Assembly (NCBI RefSeq): GCF_947488565.1
Contig: NZ_CANKZC010000001.1
Span: 434,001 to 498,000 of the forward strand
Direction of reading: 5' to 3'
DNA length: 64,000 bases
DNA from: an uncultured Psychrobacter sp.
GTDB taxonomy: Bacteria; Pseudomonadota; Gammaproteobacteria; Pseudomonadales; Moraxellaceae
Each line of letters begins with the position of its first letter. Positions within the stretch are counted from its first letter, which is position 1. The notes under the pieces were generated by a model, which worked only from the letters and a program-made list of their open reading frames with translations, did no database searches and was not told the origin of the DNA. A program made the translations under genes and the position numbers. Positions 1-6,821 of this stretch are shown one piece after another.

Positions 1-886
1 CTTTCCAGACATAATCATAAAGACAATTATGAAAGTAAAAGAACTCTAATGTTTTAAATTCATTTTTTGCAGCAGAGAACAGCTTTTCTAGTGCTTCTAC
101 ATGAATATCCATACTGCCGCCCACATCAAATAGCATCAGTACTTTTACACGGTTGCGACGCTCCGCTTGCATATGAATATCGAGCACACCTTTTTTAGCA
201 GTACGCTTGATTGTCTCTTTAATGTCAAGTTCATCAGCACTACCAGTACGCGCAAACTGGCGTAAATTGCGCAGTGCCATCTGAATCTGGCGCGTACCGA
301 GCAGATTATCATCATCAAGGTTGCGATATTTACGTTGCTCCCAGACTTTGGCTGCACTACGCTTGCGTGACTCCCCTCCGACGCGTACGCCCTCTGGATG
401 ATCGCCATAAGCGCCAAACGGCGAGCTACCACCTGTGCCAACCCATTTACTACCGCCTTGATGACGCTCTTTTTGCTCTTTTAAGCGTTCCTCAAGTGCT
501 TTCATCAGCTCCTCAAGCGAGCCATATTTTTTTAATAAGCGCCGCTGTTCATCTGTTAGATTTTTGGGATCTAGTTTGAGATCGAGCCACTCTTTTGGGA
601 CATCCGTCAACTTTGCCATTAGCTCATCAATATCTAAGCTATCGATTCCTTCAAAATAATCTGCCATGGCGCGATCAAACTTGTCAAAATGGCGTTCATC
701 TTTAACCATACATAGACGAATAAGACGATACATATCTTCGCGGCTGGCAAAGGTGGACAGTGCTGGATTCTCAAGGTGCGGCTGCATCATTAGACCCTGA
801 TCTAACGCGGCATTCAAATCCAGTAGCTCACGCGTGCTGACTGGTACACCGTAAGTCCGCAGGGTATAAAATAATTTGATAAACAT
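1..886 (-). CDS. vWA-domain (CoxE-like) protein, 3' end missing
   Basis: The reading frame starts at an ATG at 884-886 and stays open to the left edge of the window, so about 295 N-terminal codons are present and the C-terminus is missing. The N-terminal part resembles CoxE-like von Willebrand factor A proteins. A MIDAS-like motif, DVGGSMD, appears near the cut end, followed by a stretch typical of the vWA fold. A charged, glycine-containing linker lies in the middle. The gene starts 12 bp after the moxR-type gene on the same strand. That pairing is typical of MoxR-CoxE chaperone or metal-insertion pairs, where the AAA+ protein remodels a target recognised by the vWA protein. The target cannot be told from this window. 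Confidence 0.85.
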   Translation of the reverse strand, partial: MFIKLFYTLRTYGVPVSTRELLDLNAALDQGLMMQPHLENPALSTFASREDMYRLIRLCMVKDERHFDKFDRAMADYFEGIDSLDIDELMAKLTDVPKEWLDLKLDPKNLTDEQRRLLKKYGSLEELMKALEERLKEQKERHQGGSKWVGTGGSSPFGAYGDHPEGVRVGGESRKRSAAKVWEQRKYRNLDDDNLLGTRQIQMALRNLRQFARTGSADELDIKETIKRTAKKGVLDIHMQAERRNRVKVLMLFDVGGSMDIHVEALEKLFSAAKNEFKTLEFFYFHNCLYDYVWK

Positions 887-897
887 AGTGTTTAACC

Positions 898-1764
898 TTA
901 GCGGCGCATCATATTTGCAAAACGCTGTAATAAATTAACATCAGCTTCATTTTTTAGGAGCGCACCGTATAGAGGCGGAATGGACTTCTCGCCGCGTAGA
1001 TTTTCTTCTAATTCTTCTTGTGCCATATCATCAGCCAACAGTAAAGTTAACCAATCGACCAGCTCTGAGGTTGACGGTGGCTTTTTGAGTCCTTGAATAT
1101 TACGCAGTTTATAAAAGATATCGAGCGCATCATTGACCAGCTTTTCTTGGATATTAGGAAAATGCACTTCAATAATTTGACGCATGGTTTGCTCCTCTGG
1201 GAAGTCGATATAATGAAGAAAACAGCGACGCAAAAAGGCGTCTGGTAGCTCTTTTTCATTGTTTGAGGTGATGATGACCACAGGACGCTGCTCGGCAGTA
1301 ATGGTCTCGCCTGTCTCATAAACATAAAACGACATTTTATCAAGCTCATGCAATAAGTCGTTAGGGAACTCAATGTCTGCTTTATCCACTTCATCGATGA
1401 GGAGTACGCTACGCTCTTTACTGGTAAAAGCTTCCCAAAGCTTACCAGGCTTGATGTAGTTGCCAATCTCATATACTTTATCATCCCCTAACTGCGAATC
1501 ACGCAAGCGCGATACTGCATCATATTCATACAGTCCCTGCTCAGCTTTAGTAGTCGATTTGATATGCCAAGTAATAAGCGGCATGCCTAAGCTGTTAGCC
1601 ACTTCTTCTGCAAGTAGCGTTTTACCTGTGCCAGGCTCACCTTTAATCAGCAGCGGCTTTTGTAACGTCATCGCTGCATTAACTGCCAGTTGCAAATCAT
1701 CAGTGGCAATATAGCTTTTGGTGCCTGTAAAGCTCGGTTTTGCAGTCTTATTATCAGTACTCAT
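898..1764 (-). CDS. MoxR-family AAA+ ATPase
   Basis: This 288-residue protein is a single AAA+ module. Walker A (GEPGTGKT) is at about residues 42-49 and Walker B (LLIDEVDKAD) at about 121-130. A sensor-1-like ITSNNEKELPDAFLRRC stretch follows. The length and motif order match the MoxR family, whose members act as ATP-driven chaperones in the maturation of protein complexes, usually with a vWA partner. That partner is encoded immediately downstream, 12 bp away on the same strand, so the two are almost certainly co-transcribed. The specific client is unknown. Confidence 0.9.
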   Translation of the reverse strand: MSTDNKTAKPSFTGTKSYIATDDLQLAVNAAMTLQKPLLIKGEPGTGKTLLAEEVANSLGMPLITWHIKSTTKAEQGLYEYDAVSRLRDSQLGDDKVYEIGNYIKPGKLWEAFTSKERSVLLIDEVDKADIEFPNDLLHELDKMSFYVYETGETITAEQRPVVIITSNNEKELPDAFLRRCFLHYIDFPEEQTMRQIIEVHFPNIQEKLVNDALDIFYKLRNIQGLKKPPSTSELVDWLTLLLADDMAQEELEENLRGEKSIPPLYGALLKNEADVNLLQRFANMMRR

Positions 1765-1914
1765 GGTAAGATCTCTGTCGTTGTTATCAATGTGAAATGA
1801 TAGAAAATTAATGGTTTAGATTAGCACAGCGTATCTTAATGCCCAAATACTCATGCGTCGCGGTTGCCAGTGAAGCTCAAATGTTTTATGACGATAAAAC
1901 AAATCTATGACCAT

Positions 1915-1944
1915 AAAAAAAGACACGCACAGGTGTCTTTTTTT
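1915..1944. terminator. Bidirectional intrinsic terminator
   Basis: The GACAC/GTGTC stem is flanked by seven A residues on the left and seven T residues on the right, so it would work on both strands. It lies downstream of the minus-strand membrane-protein gene and separates that gene from the moxR-type gene. Confidence 0.75.
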
Positions 1945-2022
1945 ATGTCGCTCAATATCTAACCTGTAGTTATATATAGAGTTAGATTTTTACCACTTGT
2001 AGTCAGTACTAGCCAAGAATCA

Positions 2023-2664
2023 TCATCTCTTATCATTATCGATTGAACTGCCTTTAGCAGTTTTCTCAGTTTTAGTATTAAGAGAATCTTTGGTGGTAGT
2101 CTTATCAATTACTGAAGTATTCACTGGCAGAGGCTTATTATTTGTCTCACCTGCATAGTCTTTTTGACCTATATAATTACCCGTTGCCAGTTGTAGATTG
2201 GCTTGTGTGTCTTCAGCGCTACGATGACGAGCCTTATCCAAACTTGACTCAAAAGCTCCGCGAATAAGCTGCCAGACAAAACCCAAAAACAACCCTGCAA
2301 CTAATACCACTAGAATGGGTAATGCATTGGTAATGGCCCCTGTCATGTCTTTCATCATGATAGCGTAAACCACGCTGATGCTCGCTGGTGCAATAACACT
2401 AGGATCACTCAGTGCAGTTCCTGGAGCTAATAAAACTGCAAACAGAACCATCCAGCTCATGCCACCTAATGGACGTGGCAGCATACGCGCCACCAATATC
2501 CAAAGTAATAATACTATAATAGAACCACCAAGGTATGCGTACATTGGCAAGTCAGCAGGTGGCACGTCTTTGACCATCTGACTCCACCAAATAACAATCT
2601 CACCAAGAAGATCGCTCAGCTTTTCTAAAGGTAAGCTGTCTAAGATACTTTTTAACCAGTCCAT
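2023..2664 (-). CDS. Membrane protein of unknown function
   Basis: This 213-residue protein is not a family I recognise. An amphipathic N-terminal segment is followed by about three hydrophobic stretches (about residues 43-60, 70-90 and 112-135). The C-terminal 70 residues are hydrophilic, rich in Lys, Thr, Asn and Asp, and probably disordered. The ATG is preceded by AGG about 12 bases upstream. A terminator follows the stop codon, so the gene looks monocistronic. It may be a lineage-specific inner-membrane protein; no enzyme motif is visible. Confidence 0.65.
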   Translation of the reverse strand: MDWLKSILDSLPLEKLSDLLGEIVIWWSQMVKDVPPADLPMYAYLGGSIIVLLLWILVARMLPRPLGGMSWMVLFAVLLAPGTALSDPSVIAPASISVVYAIMMKDMTGAITNALPILVVLVAGLFLGFVWQLIRGAFESSLDKARHRSAEDTQANLQLATGNYIGQKDYAGETNNKPLPVNTSVIDKTTTKDSLNTKTEKTAKGSSIDNDKR

Positions 2665-2845
2665 GCGTGTTTAGTTACCTAAGTTTATAAGTTGCTCGGT
2701 TTATCAATCGCTTGGTTTGTAATTCGATTACAATGATCTTATCAACTGGTAGCGAAATTGCTAACTAAATGGTCTTTCAGTTGACCAGCAACTTGGCACC
2801 AATATACAAGTTTGATAAATGATTAGTTTATCACGATATAGATGC

Positions 2846-3166
2846 TCAATCGTAAATATTGTCTTGAGCCTCACGGGCACGTAGCGCTGCTTGACGACGC
2901 ATCACCTCTTGTGGCGGCATCTGAACAAAGTATCCTTGTGATTTTAGTTTTGCTAAAACATCCTTTTTATCGACGCGAGCAAGCGTTGGCGTCGTCTCTA
3001 AATCTAAATGCATAACAAACTTGCTCACACCCAAACCGGCTCTAAAATCTTTTGGCAACACACTTAACCAATCTTTAATTTCGTCAGTGTCATCAGGGTA
3101 ATCAGGACGAGCAATATAGACATACATATCGTCATGTTTGGGGAACTTATAAATATCACAATGCAT
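2846..3166 (-). CDS. ycgL: YcgL-family protein
   Basis: The 106-residue protein begins MHCDIYKFPK and carries YVYIARP, DFRAGLG and GYFVQMPP-type segments characteristic of the YcgL family (DUF709), small proteins of unknown biochemical role in gammaproteobacteria. The reading frame can be extended 15 residues upstream. I chose the internal ATG at 3164-3166 because the family starts with M-x-C-x-I-Y-K and because an AGG lies seven bases before it. The gene is divergent from the gcv riboswitch region. Confidence 0.85.
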   Translation of the reverse strand: MHCDIYKFPKHDDMYVYIARPDYPDDTDEIKDWLSVLPKDFRAGLGVSKFVMHLDLETTPTLARVDKKDVLAKLKSQGYFVQMPPQEVMRRQAALRAREAQDNIYD

Positions 3167-3408
3167 AAAACACCTATCTAACACTAAAAATGAAAGCAAA
3201 TTACACATCACAATTGATATAAAAAATGCTTATGAATAATAGAATTATAGCCTATCATGGCATGCTCTGTTATCAATAGTGACTTTTAGTATTACAACTT
3301 TATTTGGTTTTTGCTGCTTGTCTTTATTAAATGTTAGGTTTTTATAGAATTGTTAATATTAATCCCACTGATGACTTGTAAAAGCGCGACTAACCTTTCA
3401 TAATAATA

Positions 3409-3536
3409 GCGTTTTTCAGGAGAGAGTCGTTTAACAGTACGCGCCCTGTATTTATAAGGCACTATCAGTATTGTTATACGACCACCGAAGGCGCATCTAC
3501 CCTGCCAATCGCTCAGGTAAAAGGACTGAAAAACGC
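3409..3536 (+). ncRNA. Glycine riboswitch, aptamer 1
   Basis: The perfect 11-bp P1 stem is GCGTTTTTCAG (3409-3419) with CTGAAAAACGC (3526-3536). Inside it are the hallmark glycine-aptamer blocks: GGAGAG (3419-3424), a P2 stem GTCGT/ACGAC, the conserved CCACCGAAGG (from 3482) and CGCTCAGGTAAAAGGAC (from 3510). This is the first of two aptamers upstream of gcvT. Glycine riboswitches usually switch glycine-cleavage genes on when glycine is abundant. Confidence 0.88.
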
Positions 3537-3602
3537 ATGTCCTTCGTTGTTTATTTGCACTTTTTATTTGAATTTTGCAAGCATACACAAGTGACATAAC
3601 AA

Positions 3603-3738
3603 ATCTGGAGAGAGGTAAGGAGCCAGCAACGACGCCTTACCCACCGAAGGGGAGAAAATACGATACTGTATGCTCACATCGAGTCATAGCTTTTAATGCA
3701 CAGCTATCGTATTGAAAATCTCAGGTCACAGGACAGAT
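3603..3738 (+). ncRNA. Glycine riboswitch, aptamer 2
   Basis: P1 is ATCTG (3603-3607) with CAGAT (3734-3738). The GGAGAG box lies at its 5' side. P2 is GGTAAGG with CCTTACC, followed by the conserved CCACCGAAGGGG. P3 is a perfect 9-bp stem, AATACGATA with TATCGTATT. The 3' conserved block is CTCAGGTCACAGGACAGA. It lies 66 bases after aptamer 1, a longer linker than in most tandem glycine riboswitches. Both aptamers face gcvT. Confidence 0.88.
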
Positions 3739-3793
3739 AGGGCTTTTGTTTAAACCGACGTTATGCGTCTGTTTGGCCTATTGCTTTATTTTT
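3737..3793 (+). promoter_or_regulatory. Candidate expression-platform terminator of the glycine riboswitch
   Basis: Just after aptamer 2, ATAGGGC (3737-3743) can pair with GGCCTAT (3775-3781). Within it, AAAC-C-GACG pairs with CGTC-T-GTTT. A T-rich run (TTTATTTTTT) follows. This could be the conditional terminator of the riboswitch. The 5' strand of the outer stem overlaps the end of the aptamer-2 P1, so the two would be mutually exclusive. Confidence 0.5.
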
Positions 3794-3908
3794 TGCTACC
3801 CTTTGGAGCAATGTTTGCGCTTTGCAATTTTGCTTCTCTCTACTGTAATGACGCTCATCATCCTCGTACCTTTATAAGAGGCCGATAGCGTATACACAAG
3901 GATTTGTT

Positions 3909-5099
3909 ATGACCGTTACCAATTCTCAAAACTCCAGCTCTCAAGACAATACTAGCCAAGCTCCTCAGCGCACCTCTCTATATCAGTCTCACGTCGATAG
4001 TGATGGTAAGATGGTAGATTTTTCGGGTTGGGAGTTGCCAATTCATTATGGCTCGCAGATCGAAGAGCATGAAGCTGTACGTACTGATGCTGGTATGTTT
4101 GATGTCTCACATATGGTCGTGGCTGATATCAAAGGTCAAGACGCCAAAGCATGGTTACAAAAACTGCTGGCAAACGATGTTAATAAACTAAAAACAGTCG
4201 GTAAAGCTTTATACTCTCCTATACTTAATGAGCAAGGCGGTATCATTGACGATCTTATTGTCTACTTAACAACTGCTGATGAGACTGAATATCGTATCGT
4301 ATCCAATGCAGGTACTCGTGATAAAGATATCGCTCATTTTAATAAAGTTGCTGACGCTTTCGATATTACGATTACTGAGCGTCCAGAGCTTGCTATGCTT
4401 GCCGTCCAAGGGCCAAATGCAGTCGCAAAACTGGCTCAAGCCAAACCGAGCTGGAGCGCTATTCTTGACGAACTAAAGCCTTTCGTTGGCGCTGATCTTA
4501 CCGACATAGAGGGTACAGATTGGTTTGTCGCTCGTACTGGTTATACGGGTGAGGATGGCGTTGAAGTCATTATGCATGCTGATGACGCGCCAGCTTTTTT
4601 TGAGCTATTAAAAGCCCACGGCATCAAGCCTGCTGGGCTTGGCGCACGTGATACGCTACGCCTAGAAGCTGGTATGAATCTTTATGGTCATGACATGGAT
4701 GAGAGCATTAGCCCTTACGAATGTAACATGGGCTGGACACTTGCGCTAAAAGACGATCGCGACTTTGTTGGTCGTGAAGCCTTGGTCAACCAGCGCAAGC
4801 AAGCAAAAGAAGACGGCACTGCAATGAAACAAGTTGGTCTATTATTGACAACTCGCGGTGTCTTGCGTGAAGGGATGGAAGTGACCATTAACCAAGGAGC
4901 GGACAACGAGCAAAAAGGCATTATCACTAGTGGCACATTCTCCCCTAGCCTCAAAAATTCTATCGCTATCGCCCGTGTTCCAGCCAGCTTATCAGACGAT
5001 GATAAAGTGCAAATCGACTTGCGCGGTAAAGGTAAATTCGTAGATGCACGCGTCCTTAAGCTACCATTTGTACGCAATGGTAAACAGCAGTTCGACTGA
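3909..5099 (+). CDS. gcvT: Glycine cleavage system T protein (aminomethyltransferase)
   Basis: GcvT transfers the methylene group from aminomethyl-lipoyl GcvH to tetrahydrofolate, releasing ammonia. The protein has 396 residues, against about 365 for many relatives; the excess is a Ser/Gln/Asn-rich N-terminus of about 20 residues. Family landmarks include [25 protein letters not shown], the folate-domain GYTGEDGVE and [18 protein letters not shown]. An AAGGA lies before the ATG. It is the first gene after the tandem glycine riboswitch and is followed by gcvH after a 168-bp gap that holds a long hairpin. Confidence 0.97.
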   Translation: MTVTNSQNSSSQDNTSQAPQRTSLYQSHVDSDGKMVDFSGWELPIHYGSQIEEHEAVRTDAGMFDVSHMVVADIKGQDAKAWLQKLLANDVNKLKTVGKALYSPILNEQGGIIDDLIVYLTTADETEYRIVSNAGTRDKDIAHFNKVADAFDITITERPELAMLAVQGPNAVAKLAQAKPSWSAILDELKPFVGADLTDIEGTDWFVARTGYTGEDGVEVIMHADDAPAFFELLKAHGIKPAGLGARDTLRLEAGMNLYGHDMDESISPYECNMGWTLALKDDRDFVGREALVNQRKQAKEDGTAMKQVGLLLTTRGVLREGMEVTINQGADNEQKGIITSGTFSPSLKNSIAIARVPASLSDDDKVQIDLRGKGKFVDARVLKLPFVRNGKQQFD

Positions 5100-5144
5100 T
5101 TTTAATATTGACTAAATTAAACGAATACTGTTTGATTATGGGTT

Positions 5145-5194
5145 AATCGAGACTTTTGATAACGACGCCGAAAGTAACGCCAAAAGTGTCGATT
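5145..5194 (+). repeat. Inverted repeat between gcvT and gcvH
   Basis: AATCGA-G-ACTTTTG (5145-5158) pairs with CAAAAGT-G-TCGATT (5181-5194). That is 13 base pairs with one internal mismatch around a 22-base loop. There is no T-tract. It may stabilise or process the gcv transcript, or tune expression between gcvT and gcvH; this role is inference. Confidence 0.5.
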
Positions 5195-5267
5195 GACCAC
5201 AGCCTATTGTTGGCTCTTATTTTTTATATGTTCTATTAACCAGCCTCTATCATTTAGGAGAGACACC

Positions 5268-5648
5268 ATGAGCAATGTTCCAGCAGAATTAAAATACATC
5301 GCTAGCCACGAATGGTTACGTTTAGAAGAAGACGGTACTATCACCGTTGGTATCACTGATCATGCCCAAGACTTGCTTGGTGATGTGGTGTTCGTTGAGT
5401 TACCAGAAGTTGGTGACACTATCGTCGTTGATGATGAAATCTCAGTGGTAGAGTCAGTAAAAGCGGCCTCTGATGTGTACGCGCCTATCTCAGGTGAAGT
5501 CGTTGCTATTAATGAAAGTCTAGAAGATGATCCAGAAATCATCAACTCAGACCCTTATGGCGATGGCTGGTTCTTTAGAATGAAGCCTGACAACTTGGAT
5601 GACTACGAAGCACTATTGACGGCTGAAGAGTATCAAAACGAGCTATAA
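5268..5648 (+). CDS. gcvH: Glycine cleavage system H protein
   Basis: GcvH is the lipoylated shuttle of the glycine cleavage complex. The 126-residue product has the family's normal length. The lipoyl attachment site ESVKAASD puts the modified lysine at about residue 65, followed by [10 protein letters not shown]. The frame stays open upstream, but the ATG at 5268 has a strong AGGAGA seven bases before it and gives the expected [10 protein letters not shown] start, so longer versions are unlikely. It lies between gcvT and a nitroreductase gene. Confidence 0.97.
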   Translation: MSNVPAELKYIASHEWLRLEEDGTITVGITDHAQDLLGDVVFVELPEVGDTIVVDDEISVVESVKAASDVYAPISGEVVAINESLEDDPEIINSDPYGDGWFFRMKPDNLDDYEALLTAEEYQNEL

Positions 5649-5726
5649 TTTTTTAAAGCTTTTATGCTGACGTCTTACGTTAGCTGACAGAAAAATGCAG
5701 ATATTGGCATCGGCTGATGTCTGCTT

Positions 5727-5742
5727 ATGTCTTATAAGACAT
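5727..5742. promoter_or_regulatory. 16-bp perfect palindrome, candidate operator
   Basis: ATGTCTTATAAGACAT is a perfect 16-bp palindrome in the gcvH-nitroreductase gap, about 124 bp upstream of the nitroreductase start. It is a plausible binding site for a dimeric regulator. No regulator gene is adjacent. Confidence 0.4.
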
Positions 5743-5865
5743 AGTTAACCTTATCAAAAAACCAACTGGCTATTGTGTAACGCCATTTATACCATCCTAT
5801 TATTACCTGTTTTTTGCTTATATTTTTATCGTTTTTTCTATTAACGCGACGTTTTGGAGCTTTAT

Positions 5866-6678
5866 ATGAGTCAAGCAGATACTAACGACAACCATATTAA
5901 TGTAGCCGACGCGTCAAAGATTCGAGCAGAGAAAAACAAAACAGACAATCTAGCAACCCCAAATCATACACCGCAGCTACAAGCCTTTTGTGACGTTGTA
6001 GAGTCACGTCGTTCGGTACGCCGCTTTACCGATACACCTATTCCTGATGATGTGCTCGCAGACTGCCTACGACTTGCAATGCTAGCGCCAAACTCTAGTA
6101 ACCTGCAGCCGTGGGAGTTTTATGTCATTGATAGCGCCCATAGTCGCAAACGCGCTGTCAAAAACTGTATGAACCAAAATGCTGCAAAAACATCTGCCCG
6201 TTTGATTGCCGTTGTTGCACGTACAGATATTTGGCACGACCATGCTCAGCAAGTGTTGCGTGAATATCCTGACAAGCCTGTACCCAAAAAGGTGACGGAC
6301 TACTACACCAAAGTAGTCACAGCAGACTTTCTGCGTGGTCCGATAAACGCAATCTCTGTCGTTAAGTGGGGTGCAACGCAAGTAGCCAGGCGAGTAAAAG
6401 GGCCAATAAAGTCGCCTTACTATACCTTTGAAGATGTCAAAAACTGGGCGACAAACAATACGGCACTTGCCGCTGAGAACTTAATGCTAGCGCTACGGGC
6501 ACATGGGTTTGATAGCTGTCCGATGGGCGGTTTTGATGAGCCCGCAATGAAAAAGCTGCTCAAACTTAGCGATGATCATCATATTGTAATGATGATTGGT
6601 GCAGGTGAGCGTTCTGATAAAGGCATCTATAATTCGCAGTTTCGCTTCGACCAGAAGCAGTTTGTTCACTATGTTTAA
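5866..6678 (+). CDS. Nitroreductase-family FMN oxidoreductase
   Basis: The 270-residue product has the nitroreductase signature. SRRSVRRFTD near residue 45 contacts the FMN phosphate, LAPNSSNLQPWEF follows, and PMGGFDE and MMIGAG occur near the C-terminus. These enzymes use NAD(P)H to reduce nitro groups, quinones or other substrates; the specificity cannot be read from sequence. An upstream TTG in frame is possible, but the ATG at 5866 with GGAGC before it is preferred. The gene sits between gcvH and gcvP. No glycine-related role is known for this family, so its position may simply be an insertion in the locus. Confidence 0.88.
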   Translation: MSQADTNDNHINVADASKIRAEKNKTDNLATPNHTPQLQAFCDVVESRRSVRRFTDTPIPDDVLADCLRLAMLAPNSSNLQPWEFYVIDSAHSRKRAVKNCMNQNAAKTSARLIAVVARTDIWHDHAQQVLREYPDKPVPKKVTDYYTKVVTADFLRGPINAISVVKWGATQVARRVKGPIKSPYYTFEDVKNWATNNTALAAENLMLALRAHGFDSCPMGGFDEPAMKKLLKLSDDHHIVMMIGAGERSDKGIYNSQFRFDQKQFVHYV

Positions 6679-6821
6679 CCTTATCTATTGTTGAGCTTTA
6701 TACGGTCTATCTCGTATTTTTAACCCTTTAATAAGTGTCTGGTCTAAAGTTATTCTTTCAATTTTATGCCATCTTTTTATCCTAACTTATTACTTTTTTA
6801 CCAAGTCTATTAAGGATTTTC

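Noticed and set aside
145..579. Reading frames on both strands at the left edge
   Set aside because: They are out of frame with the vWA (CoxE-like) gene, whose frame runs continuously from 886 to the window edge and encodes a recognisable protein.
3334..3597. An 87-codon minus-strand reading frame
   Set aside because: It overlaps the first glycine aptamer and its sequence does not look like a protein family; the structured RNA explains the open frame.
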